A stretch of 64,000 bases of DNA from Nonlabens xylanidelens. GTDB lineage: Bacteria; Bacteroidota; Bacteroidia; Flavobacteriales; Flavobacteriaceae. Where the stretch lies: the NCBI RefSeq assembly GCF_002934445.1, contig NZ_PTJE01000001.1, forward strand, positions 1-64,000, read 5' to 3'. A program made the position numbers and the translations under genes. The notes beneath the pieces were generated by a model, which was given only the letters and a program-made list of their open reading frames with translations, had not been told where the DNA came from and made no database searches. Shown piece by piece: positions 27,947 to 36,182 of this stretch. Position 1 is the stretch's first letter. Each line of letters opens with the position of its first letter.

Positions 27947-27962
27947 CGCTTTCGCGAAAGCG
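27947..27962. repeat. dispersed palindrome, copy 8 (trkA/ubiE divergent region)
   Basis: Exact CGCTTTCGCGAAAGCG preceded by TCT and followed by GGAATA, midway between the divergent trkA and ubiE promoters. Confidence 0.95.
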
Positions 27963-27990
27963 GAATAGCAATAACCTCAACGCGCTGCAT

Positions 27991-27998
27991 TATCTTTG
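27991..27998 (+). promoter_or_regulatory. -7 element of ubiE-porT
   Basis: TATCTTTG matches TAnnTTTG, 18 nt before the GTG start at 28017. Its presence rules out the TTG at 27996 as a start codon. Confidence 0.55.
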
Positions 27999-28016
27999 CT
28001 ATCTAAATTAAAGCTC

Positions 28017-28751
28017 GTGTCTGAAGAAGTAAAGCCATATAACGGAGAAGATTCTGGAAAAAAAGAACAGGTTACCAAAATGTTTGACACCATAAGTGGT
28101 GAATATGATGGACTAAATAGAATGATATCTTTAGGCCTGGATCAAAAATGGAGAGATAACGTTGTTAAAATGATAGCTGCTCATAAGCCACAAGTGATTA
28201 TGGACATCGCTACCGGTACTGGCGACCTAGTCATTAAAATGGCGCAACAAACCGATGCAAAAAGATTAATAGGACTCGATATTTCTAGCGGTATGTTAGA
28301 AGTAGGAAAGGTTAAGGTAAAAGAAGAAAATCTAGATAGCCGCATAGAAATGGTATTAGGAGATTCTGAAAACCTACAGTTTGAAGATAATTCTATAGAT
28401 GCCGTTACCGTTTCTTATGGAGTACGTAATTTTGAAGATCTGGAAAAAGGACTGGGTGAAATATTAAGAGTTTTAAAACCTGGTGGTATTCTAGTGGTGC
28501 TAGAAACTAGTGTCCCTACAAAGTTTCCATTTAAACAAGGGTATTATTTTTACTCAGGCATTATCGTACCTACCTTAGGTAAATTGTTTTCTAAGGATAA
28601 AATCGCTTATGGATATTTATCAGAAAGCGCTTCTAAATTTCCATATGGAGAGCGTTTCAACAATATTTTAAAGAAAGTAGGGTTTAAAGAGGTAGAAAAC
28701 GAGTTACAATTTCATGGTGCATCTACCATTTATAAAGCAGTAAAAGCATAA
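28017..28751 (+). CDS. ubiE: demethylmenaquinone C-methyltransferase
   Basis: This 244-aa class I methyltransferase completes menaquinone by methylating demethylmenaquinone with SAM. Visible are the family N-terminus (VKPYNGEDSGKKEQVTKMFD), ISGEYDGLNRMISLGLDQKW, SAM motif I MDIATGTGDLVIKMA (about 61-75), VTVSYGVRNFEDLEKGL and the LKPGGILVVLETS strand. I start at GTG 28017 (MSEEVKPY...), since the longer frame from TTG 27996 overlaps the -7 element. It is followed after 1 nt by porT. Confidence 0.95.
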   Translation: MSEEVKPYNGEDSGKKEQVTKMFDTISGEYDGLNRMISLGLDQKWRDNVVKMIAAHKPQVIMDIATGTGDLVIKMAQQTDAKRLIGLDISSGMLEVGKVKVKEENLDSRIEMVLGDSENLQFEDNSIDAVTVSYGVRNFEDLEKGLGEILRVLKPGGILVVLETSVPTKFPFKQGYYFYSGIIVPTLGKLFSKDKIAYGYLSESASKFPYGERFNNILKKVGFKEVENELQFHGASTIYKAVKA

Positions 28752-28752
28752 T

Positions 28753-29454
28753 ATGAGACAGGTTATAGTCATCATTATTTTAGCACTAGGTTTTCAAACC
28801 GCTAGTGCTCAATTATTTTCAAAAGAAAAAATTAAAAACCTAGAAAACTTTGACAAGCAATTTCTTACTTGGGGTTACTATTTAGGTTTTAACTCTTATG
28901 ATTATAAATTTGATTATAACGAGATTACCGAAGAGATCGTTACAGAATCTAGTGCCGGTTTTAATGTAGGTCTTATAGGTGACATGCGCATTAATGAATA
29001 CATTAACTTAAGACTGGAACCAGGTATCGTGTTTGCTACAAGAAATCTAACCTTTCCAGACGCATCACTTACTACTGCTGCTCAAATGGAGCGTGAGGTT
29101 ACTTCTACGTACATACACATACCATTATTAGTTAAGTTTTCTACTAAAAGATTAAATAACTGGAAACCCTTTGTTGTTGCTGGAGCATCATGGTCCAATA
29201 ACTTATCAAGTAATTTTGATAATCCAGATGACAATAGTTCTGGACAGTTTAGACAGACGTCTAGTGTTCTTAACTATGAACTAGGTATAGGATTTGATCT
29301 ATACTTATATTACTTTAAGTTTTCACCATCGATAAGAGGTGTATTTGCTATAGAAGACGAACTAGTACGCGACGCAGATCCTAACAGTCCGTGGACTGGA
29401 AACATAGACAGCATGCAGACTAGAGGTATTTTTATCAACTTTACATTCCAGTAG
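28753..29454 (+). CDS. porT: type IX secretion/gliding outer membrane protein PorT
   Basis: This 233-aa protein has a signal peptide (MRQVIVIIILALGFQTASAQ) and an eight-stranded-barrel pattern of alternating hydrophobic strands, ending in a C-terminal Phe-x-Phe (FINFTFQ). The core KNLENFDKQFLTWGYYLGFN and its position directly behind ubiE match PorT/SprT of gliding Flavobacteria, a component needed for the type IX secretion system. It overlaps the convergent rRNA methyltransferase gene by 14 bases. Confidence 0.88.
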   Translation: MRQVIVIIILALGFQTASAQLFSKEKIKNLENFDKQFLTWGYYLGFNSYDYKFDYNEITEEIVTESSAGFNVGLIGDMRINEYINLRLEPGIVFATRNLTFPDASLTTAAQMEREVTSTYIHIPLLVKFSTKRLNNWKPFVVAGASWSNNLSSNFDNPDDNSSGQFRQTSSVLNYELGIGFDLYLYYFKFSPSIRGVFAIEDELVRDADPNSPWTGNIDSMQTRGIFINFTFQ

Positions 29455-30169
29455 TACGCAACCACTCGCCTAGTATAAGAGATGTTGCCATGGCTACATT
29501 GAGACTTTCAGTTTCTTGAACTTTTCCATATTGTGGTATACTGATAGAGTTTCCTATTTTAAGAATAGCATCACTTACACCAGCAGACTCATTTCCCATG
29601 ACTATAATACCTTCTTCTGGTAATGTACTGGTATAAATATTTTCCCCATTCATTGCCGTAGGATATATAGGTAGCAAAGACTGTTTTAAATAGTCATGCA
29701 AGTCAGTATAATGAACTTGTACTCTAGCAAGAGAAGCCATGCTTGCTTGCACACATTTAGAATTATAAACGTCTACCGTTTCTTTACTGCACACGATATC
29801 TGAAATCCCAAACCAGTCTGCTAGTCTAATAATAGTACCTAAATTACCTGGGTCCTTAATATCATCTAGCGCTATTACTTTACCCACTTGAGGCAATTCT
29901 AACTTCTTATTCATTTTAAAAACGGCCAGATAACCTGGTGGAGTCTTTAAACTAGAGATAGAATTCATGTCTTTTTCACTAATTGTTACTGGATCTAATC
30001 CATCTAAGTGATTATTTCCTGAAGTTATGAGAATATCTTCTACAATAAGACCAGAATTAACTAGTTCTCTTATAGATTTGTATCCTTCAACAATAAAAAG
30101 CTGGTGCTCTTCTCGAGTTTTTTTTCTGCTGAGAGATTTGATAAGCTTTAACTTACTTTTGGTAATCAT
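29441..30169 (-). CDS. TrmH/SpoU-family RNA 2'-O-methyltransferase
   Basis: This 242-aa protein has an N-terminal RNA-binding-like region (about 1-90) and a C-terminal SPOUT knot domain. The three SpoU motifs are visible: DPGNLGTIIRLADWFG, IIVMGNESAGVS and SIPQYGKVQETESLNVAMAT. It methylates ribose of an rRNA or tRNA; which nucleotide is not deducible. It is divergent from tamL, whose promoter overlaps its 5' region, and convergent with porT. The arrangement next to tamL is common in Flavobacteria as far as I recall. Confidence 0.92.
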   Translation of the reverse strand: MITKSKLKLIKSLSRKKTREEHQLFIVEGYKSIRELVNSGLIVEDILITSGNNHLDGLDPVTISEKDMNSISSLKTPPGYLAVFKMNKKLELPQVGKVIALDDIKDPGNLGTIIRLADWFGISDIVCSKETVDVYNSKCVQASMASLARVQVHYTDLHDYLKQSLLPIYPTAMNGENIYTSTLPEEGIIVMGNESAGVSDAILKIGNSISIPQYGKVQETESLNVAMATSLILGEWLRTTGM

Positions 30170-30186
30170 TTATAATCGTATTTTTG
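30159..30186 (+). promoter_or_regulatory. tamL promoter
   Basis: TTG (30159-30161), 17 nt, TATTTTTG (30179-30186), 11 nt before the ATG at 30198. The -33 box lies inside the divergent methyltransferase gene. Confidence 0.75.
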
Positions 30187-30197
30187 AATATTGTACT

Positions 30198-32750
30198 ATG
30201 GGAAAATCGGGACTTCATGCAAAAATAGGCTTATTTATATTGCTTATTATTTTATTGGTTTCTTGCAATGCAATTAAACGAGTACCTGATGGTAAGCAAC
30301 TGCTTACTAAAAACACGATTCTAGTTGATAGTCTGTCACCTAAAGACCCAAGAGTACTTACTCTACCTACACTACAGCCCAATCAAAAACTTCTTAATTA
30401 TCCATTAAGGCTCCATATTTACAACCTTGCACGACCTCATAGAGATTCCATTTACTTAAAATGGATGCAGGATAATCCTAAAGGCTTAAAAAGACGTAAT
30501 GCTATACTTTCAGAAAAGCAAACCATGGAATTAGGTCAAAGTCTTGTTAATTTTAATAATTGGCTTAAAAGAACTGGAGAAGCGCCTAGCTTAATTGATA
30601 AAACAGCTATTGAGAAATCAAAAGAAAGATTAAGAGCATGGTACTGGAATCAAGGATGGTTCAATACAGAGGTAGATCATAAAATCATAGATTCTAAAGA
30701 TGATAAAAAGGCTCGTATTGAATATTATGTAAATAGGCACACCCCTTATCTTATCGATAGTCTCAATACTCAAATCGCAACACCTGTTATTGACTCTTTA
30801 TACCAACTGGTCGATTCTGAAAGTATTCTTAAAAAAGGTGAGCAATATTACACTCCAGATATAAATGCCGAGAAGGACCGATTGAATACATATTTCCGTA
30901 ATAATGGAGTCTATTATATGGAAAAAGATAATATAAGATTTGAGGGAGATACGGTAAACACTAAAAATAAAGCAAACATCACTCTTATTATTAAAGATAG
31001 AGAAGTGCAGGACGCTGACTCTACAATAAGTCTTCCTTATAAGATTCATAAAATAAGTGAGGTTAATATTATACCAGATTATCAAAACGCGATAAGTAAC
31101 AAAGAGGCAGATACACTGGCTTATGAAGATTACAACATATTACGTTTTGGCGAGCGCAAGTACAAAAAATCTACCTTAACAGATGCCATATTTATTCACA
31201 AAGGCGATCTTTATAAAGACATAGATAGAGATAGAACATATAGGAGAATCACAGAGCTACAAAGTTTTCAATATCCTACCATAAGATATATTGAAGACCC
31301 TAGAGACTCAACAGGTACTGATCTTATAGCAAATGTGTTACTTACGTCAAAGAAAAAGTTTGAATTCACTTATGGAGTAGAAGCAACACATAGTAATATA
31401 CAGGCTATAGGTGTAGGTCTTAACACATCTCTTTTAATTAGAAATTTATTTAGAGGTAGTGAGCTTTTGGACATTTCTTTTAGAGGTAATATAGGTGCGA
31501 GTACCAATGCTGCTAATGGCGATTCAAGATTTTTTGACTTACAAGAATTAGGAGCAGATGCTAAGCTTAGTTTCCCTAGATTATTTTTACCCTTTAATGT
31601 AGATAACTTGATACCTAAGTACATGTCACCATCTACTAATTTTTCTCTAGGATATTTCAGTCAGACCAATATAGGACTCGATAAACAGAGCTTAAATGGA
31701 GCACTTACTTATAACTGGAGACAGACTGAGATAAAAAGTACTAGATTAGATTTAATCAATGCTCAGTATGTGCGCAACCTAGATCCTGGTAACTTTTTTA
31801 ATGTCTACCAAAGTAGTTACAGCAGTATTAATGATATAGCTAGCGACCTTAACCTTACCGATCCTATTTATGTTAATGACTCTGGTAATCTTACCATACC
31901 AGATGGTACTACGGCCTTCATTAACAATTCCCTAAATGGAAGCCTATCTGTAAGTGATGATCAAAGAGAACAAATAAGAAACGTAAGAGAACGTAGAGAC
32001 AGGTTATCACAAAATAACCTGATCGTATCTACCAGTTATAGCTGGACTCGTAACAATAGAGAGGGAATTTATGATGACGACTTCTCGAGATTCAACTTTA
32101 GAATAGAAGGCGCCGGTAATGTACTTTCTGGTATTTCTAGTCTTGCTGGAATAGATAAAAATGAAAACAATAGAAGGCGTGTTTTTGGTGTAGAATACAG
32201 TCAGTATGTAAAGACAGAGATTGACTACATTAAACACTGGCAATATGTAAACAATCATGTTTTTGCCATAAGAGCCTTCGGTGGTATTGCCATTCCATAT
32301 GGTAATTCTGATAACATACCATTCATAAGATCTTTCTTTGCAGGTGGACCTAATGATAATAGAGCGTGGCAAGCCTATGAATTAGGACCAGGTAAAACAG
32401 GCGGATTAAATGATTTTAATGAGGCTAATATGAAAATAGCCCTCAATGCAGAATATCGATTCCCTATTTCTGGAGCCTTTAAAGGTGCCGTATTTGCAGA
32501 CATAGGTAACATCTATAACGTTCTAGATAGTGAAGAAGATCCTGACGCCATTTTTAATGATATAAGCGACCTAGAATACCTAGCACTAGGTACAGGTGCT
32601 GGATTACGATATGACTTCGGTTTTTTTGTGTTGAGATTTGACATGGGCTTTAAAACCTACAACCCTGCACTAGAAGAAGATAGAAGATGGTTTAAAGAAT
32701 TTAAAATTTCAAAATCTGTTCTTAACGTAGGTATTAATTATCCGTTCTAG
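30198..32750 (+). CDS. tamL: TamL-type lipoprotein of the BamA/Omp85 family
   Basis: This 850-aa protein begins with a lipoprotein signal (IGLFILLIILLVSC) and continues with POTRA-like repeats (about 25-390; segments such as KERLRAWYWNQGWFNTEVDH and EKDRLNTYFRNNGVYYMEKD), then a C-terminal 16-strand Omp85 barrel with the SFFAGGPNDNRAWQAYELGPG loop and a terminal strand ending in Phe. Such lipidated Omp85 proteins in Bacteroidota are called TamL and partner TamB in outer-membrane assembly. The start at 30198 is supported by the promoter just upstream and by the lipobox; the open frame extends further upstream but through antisense sequence. Confidence 0.9.
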   Translation: MGKSGLHAKIGLFILLIILLVSCNAIKRVPDGKQLLTKNTILVDSLSPKDPRVLTLPTLQPNQKLLNYPLRLHIYNLARPHRDSIYLKWMQDNPKGLKRRNAILSEKQTMELGQSLVNFNNWLKRTGEAPSLIDKTAIEKSKERLRAWYWNQGWFNTEVDHKIIDSKDDKKARIEYYVNRHTPYLIDSLNTQIATPVIDSLYQLVDSESILKKGEQYYTPDINAEKDRLNTYFRNNGVYYMEKDNIRFEGDTVNTKNKANITLIIKDREVQDADSTISLPYKIHKISEVNIIPDYQNAISNKEADTLAYEDYNILRFGERKYKKSTLTDAIFIHKGDLYKDIDRDRTYRRITELQSFQYPTIRYIEDPRDSTGTDLIANVLLTSKKKFEFTYGVEATHSNIQAIGVGLNTSLLIRNLFRGSELLDISFRGNIGASTNAANGDSRFFDLQELGADAKLSFPRLFLPFNVDNLIPKYMSPSTNFSLGYFSQTNIGLDKQSLNGALTYNWRQTEIKSTRLDLINAQYVRNLDPGNFFNVYQSSYSSINDIASDLNLTDPIYVNDSGNLTIPDGTTAFINNSLNGSLSVSDDQREQIRNVRERRDRLSQNNLIVSTSYSWTRNNREGIYDDDFSRFNFRIEGAGNVLSGISSLAGIDKNENNRRRVFGVEYSQYVKTEIDYIKHWQYVNNHVFAIRAFGGIAIPYGNSDNIPFIRSFFAGGPNDNRAWQAYELGPGKTGGLNDFNEANMKIALNAEYRFPISGAFKGAVFADIGNIYNVLDSEEDPDAIFNDISDLEYLALGTGAGLRYDFGFFVLRFDMGFKTYNPALEEDRRWFKEFKISKSVLNVGINYPF

Positions 32751-32768
32751 AATCTGAAAATAGGCGTT

Positions 32769-32786
32769 TATTTTTGCTTATTTTTG
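32769..32786 (+). promoter_or_regulatory. tandem -7 elements upstream of fba
   Basis: Two copies of TATTTTTG (32769-32776 and 32779-32786), 10 bp apart, precede the ATG at 32807. No TTG is well placed for either. Confidence 0.4.
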
Positions 32787-32806
32787 CTATTCCAAGAATA
32801 AAAATT

Positions 32807-33874
32807 ATGAGTCACAATATAAAACCAGGTGTTGCCACTGGCGACCAAGTACAAGAGATTTTTAATCATGCAAAAGCAAATGGATATGCACTTCCTGCTG
32901 TTAATGTTGTAGGATCTAACACGGTAAACTCTGTGATGGAGACCGCTGCAGAGTTAAACTCTCCAGTAATTATTCAGTTCTCTAATGGAGGTAGTGTATT
33001 TAATGCTGGTAAAGGTTTAAATAATGACAACCATAGAGCTGCTATTTTAGGTGGTATTGCAGGTGCCGAGCATGTTCACAGACTAGCTGAAGCATATGGA
33101 GCTAGTGTAATTCTTCATACCGACCACTGTGCAAAGAAATTACTTCCTTGGATAGATGGTTTATTAGATGCTAGTGAGGCACGCTTTCGCGAAAGCGGAA
33201 AAAGTTTATACTCTTCACACATGATAGACTTGAGTGAAGAACCTCTAGAAGAAAACATAGAAATATGTAAAAGATATCTAGAAAGAATGTCTAAAATGGA
33301 CATGACTCTAGAAATAGAATTAGGTATTACCGGTGGTGAAGAAGATGGTGTTGATAATAGCGATGTAGATGAGTCTAAATTATACACACAACCAGAAGAG
33401 GTAGCCTATGCTTATGAAGAGCTTATGAAGGTGAGCGATAAATTTACTATCGCCGCAGCATTTGGTAACGTTCATGGTGTATACAAGCCTGGTAATGTAA
33501 AACTTACTCCTAAAATTCTTAAGAATTCTCAAGAATTTATCTCTAAGAAATATAACGTAGAGCATAATCACATCGATTTTGTATTCCACGGTGGTTCTGG
33601 TTCTACACTAGAGGAAATAAGAGAAGCTATAGGTTACGGTGTTGTAAAAATGAATATTGACACAGATCTTCAATGGGCATTTTCTGACGGTGTAAAGAAA
33701 TACATGGATGCTAACAACGATTTCCTACTTTCTCAAATAGGAAACCCTAATGGAGCAGACCTTCCTAATAAAAAATATTATGACCCACGTAAATGGTTGC
33801 GTCATGGAGAAGAGTCTTTTAAAGCTAGACTAAAACAAGCTTTTGAAGATTTAAATAATATCAATACATTATAA
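32807..33874 (+). CDS. fba: class II fructose-bisphosphate aldolase
   Basis: This 355-aa zinc aldolase cleaves fructose 1,6-bisphosphate to the two triose phosphates. Zinc and catalytic residues appear in VILHTDHCAKK (Asp106, His107), NVHGVYKPGN and DFVFHGGSGST; the length and sequence fit the class IIA (E. coli FbaA-type) group. I start at ATG 32807 (MSHNIKPGVATG) because upstream codons fall within the -7 elements. Residues 126-130 (RFRES) are a translated palindrome in the region just after the first zinc ligand helix. Confidence 0.97.
   Translation: MSHNIKPGVATGDQVQEIFNHAKANGYALPAVNVVGSNTVNSVMETAAELNSPVIIQFSNGGSVFNAGKGLNNDNHRAAILGGIAGAEHVHRLAEAYGASVILHTDHCAKKLLPWIDGLLDASEARFRESGKSLYSSHMIDLSEEPLEENIEICKRYLERMSKMDMTLEIELGITGGEEDGVDNSDVDESKLYTQPEEVAYAYEELMKVSDKFTIAAAFGNVHGVYKPGNVKLTPKILKNSQEFISKKYNVEHNHIDFVFHGGSGSTLEEIREAIGYGVVKMNIDTDLQWAFSDGVKKYMDANNDFLLSQIGNPNGADLPNKKYYDPRKWLRHGEESFKARLKQAFEDLNNINTL
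33182..33197. repeat. dispersed palindrome, copy 9 (inside fba)
   Basis: Exact CGCTTTCGCGAAAGCG, read in frame as RFRES (Fba residues 126-130). Confidence 0.95.
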
Positions 33875-33989
33875 TAACTGTTTCTACTTTTTACGATAAG
33901 TATTCTGTAATTATACTGGTAGAAACATTAAAAACAATAAGTGATTTAGGTAATATTCCTTACTTCAACACTTAATTTAGAACTAGAAT

Positions 33990-34853
33990 ATGGCTTGGTT
34001 TAAAAGAGATAAAAAAGGTATTACCACACCTACAGAGGCAAAGAAGGACACTCCTAGAGGTTTGTGGTATAAGTCACCTACTGGTAAAGTAGTAGACACA
34101 GATCAACTTAAAAATAATTTTTACGTTAGTCCAGAAGATGGTTATCACGTAAGAATAGGAAGTAATGAATACTTTGAAATTTTATTTGACAACAATGAGT
34201 TCAAAGAATTGAACCCTAACATTGTTTCAAAAGATCCATTAAAATTTGAGGACACTAAGAAATACACAGACCGTGTAGAGGCAGCTCAAAAGAAAACAGG
34301 TCTTAAAGACGCTGTGCGCACTGCTGTAGGTAAATCAAAAGGAAACGACCTAGTTGTAGCCTGTATGGATTTTGCCTTCATAGGTGGTTCTATGGGTAGT
34401 GTAGTAGGAGAAAAAATTGCTCGCGCTGCAGACTACTCTCTTAAGAACAATATTCCATTCATGATTATTTCAAAATCTGGTGGTGCCCGTATGATGGAAG
34501 CTGCATTATCATTAATGCAACTTGCAAAAACTAGTGCAAAACTTGCTCAATTAAGTGACGCTGGTATTCCTTATGTTTCTTTATGTACAGATCCAACTAC
34601 TGGTGGTACAACAGCATCATTTGCTATGTTAGGAGACATTAACATTGGAGAACCAGGTGCATTAATTGCTTTTGCAGGTCCACGTGTAGTAAGAGATACT
34701 ACAGGAAAAGAATTACCAGAAGGTTTTCAAACCGCAGAGTTTCTTCTTGAAAAAGGTTTCTTAGACTTTATCTGTCCTAGACATGAATTAAAGGACAAAG
34801 TAAACCTTTACCTTAATTTGATATTAAATAGAAAAGTAGAGATAAGCGCATAA
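33990..34853 (+). CDS. accD: acetyl-CoA carboxylase carboxyltransferase subunit beta, without zinc ribbon
   Basis: This 287-aa subunit forms the carboxyltransferase of acetyl-CoA carboxylase with AccA, the first step of fatty acid synthesis. The crotonase-like core is intact: [56 protein letters not shown] and [14 protein letters not shown]. The N-terminal region keeps the overall pattern ([12 protein letters not shown]...[14 protein letters not shown]) but has Ser, Asp and other residues where the four zinc-ligand cysteines of E. coli AccD occur. accA is not adjacent. A terminator follows. Confidence 0.95.
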   Translation: MAWFKRDKKGITTPTEAKKDTPRGLWYKSPTGKVVDTDQLKNNFYVSPEDGYHVRIGSNEYFEILFDNNEFKELNPNIVSKDPLKFEDTKKYTDRVEAAQKKTGLKDAVRTAVGKSKGNDLVVACMDFAFIGGSMGSVVGEKIARAADYSLKNNIPFMIISKSGGARMMEAALSLMQLAKTSAKLAQLSDAGIPYVSLCTDPTTGGTTASFAMLGDINIGEPGALIAFAGPRVVRDTTGKELPEGFQTAEFLLEKGFLDFICPRHELKDKVNLYLNLILNRKVEISA

Positions 34854-34878
34854 TACGGTGTCTTCTTTTTTAAAAGAT

Positions 34879-34921
34879 AAATCGTCTTGAGAAACTAACT
34901 TATTCTCAAGACGATTTTTTT
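34879..34921 (+). terminator. terminator after accD
   Basis: ATCGTCTTGAGAA (34881-34893) pairs perfectly with TTCTCAAGACGAT (34903-34915), 9-nt loop, then a T-run. Confidence 0.93.
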
Positions 34922-35049
34922 ATGCATTAAAAATAAAATTCTCAAGTTGACCCCAACAATTCTGCTGGATTCTATTTCTCATATCCCATTTAAACGCAAT
35001 AATTAACAATCATTAATCTTTTCTTAAGAGCATTATTCTACAGTAAAAT

Positions 35050-35057
35050 TAACTTTG
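35050..35057 (+). promoter_or_regulatory. -7 element upstream of the YpdA-type gene
   Basis: TAACTTTG matches TAnnTTTG and ends 6 nt before the ATG at 35064, which predicts a leaderless or nearly leaderless mRNA. Confidence 0.5.
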
Positions 35058-35063
35058 AAGCTT

Positions 35064-36026
35064 ATGAAAAATGGAAAGTTATTTGACGTTATCATCATAG
35101 GTGCTGGACCTATAGGTATTAATTGTGCACTAGAAGCAAAGAAGAAAAAATTATCTTATCTAGTCATAGAAAAAGGACCACTAGTAAACTCACTATATAA
35201 TTATCCTGCAAACATGCAGTTCTTTTCTACAAGTGAGAAACTAGAACTGGACAACATTCCATTTATTTCTAAAGACCCTAAACCTAGTAAGCAAGAAGCT
35301 CTAGAATACTATAGACGCATTGCTGTATCTAACGGCTTAAACATTAATTTGTTTGAAAAAGTACTTTCTGTAGATCAAATTAAAAACTTTAAAGTCACAA
35401 CAGACACATGTTCTTATCACGCAAAGAACATTATCGTCTCTACAGGGTTTTATGACCTACCTAATAAAATGAACGTAAAGGGAGAAGAACTCCCTAAACT
35501 AACTCATTATTATAACGACCCACACTTATATGCATTTCAAAATGTAGCTGTTATAGGGGCAAGTAATAGTGCTGTAGATGCTGCTTTAGAAATATATAGA
35601 AAAGGAGGTCATGTAACTATGATTATACGTGGAGACTCTATAGGAGACCGAGTTAAATACTGGGTAAAGCCCGATATAGAAAATCGCATTAAAGAAGGTT
35701 CTATAAAAGCTTATTACAACAGTGAAGTAAAAGAAATACTAGAAGATAATATTGTTATTAATCACGGAGGTAAAATCATTAAAATAGAAAATGACTTTGT
35801 AGTTGCACTTACTGGCTACCGACCTGATTTTAGCTTCTTAAAATCTATCGGAGTAGAACTAGTCGGAGAAAAACAAATACCCACCTATGATGATATCACT
35901 ATGGAGACTAATGTGAAGGGGCTTTTTCTAGCAGGTGTTATTTGTGGTGGTCTGGAAACTCATAAATGGTTTATTGAAAATAGCCGTGTGCATGCTTCTC
36001 AAATCATGGACACTATCGCTCCATAA
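35064..36026 (+). CDS. ypdA: YpdA-type FAD/NAD(P) thiol reductase (putative bacillithiol disulfide reductase)
   Basis: This 320-aa flavoprotein has the FAD motif IIIGAGPIGINCALEA at the N-terminus, YNYPANMQFFSTSEKLEL typical of YpdA, and an NAD(P) motif GASNSAVDAALEIYRKGG (about 176-193), ending GLFLAGVICGGLETH. It resembles thioredoxin reductase but lacks the redox CxxC pair, as in YpdA proteins, which reduce bacillithiol disulfide. Whether this organism makes bacillithiol cannot be told here. The start at 35064 is chosen because the TTG at 35055 is part of the -7 element. Confidence 0.88.
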   Translation: MKNGKLFDVIIIGAGPIGINCALEAKKKKLSYLVIEKGPLVNSLYNYPANMQFFSTSEKLELDNIPFISKDPKPSKQEALEYYRRIAVSNGLNINLFEKVLSVDQIKNFKVTTDTCSYHAKNIIVSTGFYDLPNKMNVKGEELPKLTHYYNDPHLYAFQNVAVIGASNSAVDAALEIYRKGGHVTMIIRGDSIGDRVKYWVKPDIENRIKEGSIKAYYNSEVKEILEDNIVINHGGKIIKIENDFVVALTGYRPDFSFLKSIGVELVGEKQIPTYDDITMETNVKGLFLAGVICGGLETHKWFIENSRVHASQIMDTIAP

Positions 36027-36051
36027 CAACAATCCTATTTTATTAAAAGCA

Positions 36052-36092
36052 AAAACACCTTATCTAACCATCACGGCTGGATAAGGTGTTTT
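36052..36092. terminator. terminator after the YpdA-type gene
   Basis: AAAACACCTTATC (36052-36064) and GATAAGGTGTTTT (36080-36092), a perfect 13-bp stem with a 15-nt loop and T-rich end; usable from both sides. Confidence 0.85.
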
Positions 36093-36142
36093 AAATTGAA
36101 AGCAAATCAATTATAGTCTTTTTCTTTATTTGAAAAAGGATA

Positions 36143-36172
36143 TGTGTTCCGCTTTCGCGAAAGCGGAACACA
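36143..36172. repeat. dispersed palindrome, copy 10, extended to 30 bp
   Basis: The core CGCTTTCGCGAAAGCG (36150-36165) sits in a perfect 30-bp palindrome with TGTGTTC/GAACACA arms, between the converging YpdA-type and 4Fe-4S genes. Confidence 0.95.
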
Positions 36173-36182
36173 CCACTAACTA

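Noticed and set aside
27996-28016. TTG 27996 as the ubiE start.
   Set aside because: It overlaps the -7 element TATCTTTG (27991-27998), so it would lie upstream of the transcription start; GTG 28017 gives the usual N-terminus.
30027-30197. N-terminal extension of tamL upstream of 30198.
   Set aside because: It would be translated from the complement of the divergent methyltransferase gene and through the tamL promoter; the lipobox signal begins at 30198.
32774-32806. Upstream start for the aldolase.
   Set aside because: The codons belong to the tandem -7 elements and are not conserved in aldolases.
33881-33927. GTTTCTAC ... GTAGAAAC inverted repeat between fba and accD.
   Set aside because: The loop is about 30 nt and there is no T-run after the stem. 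Too weak to call a terminator or operator.
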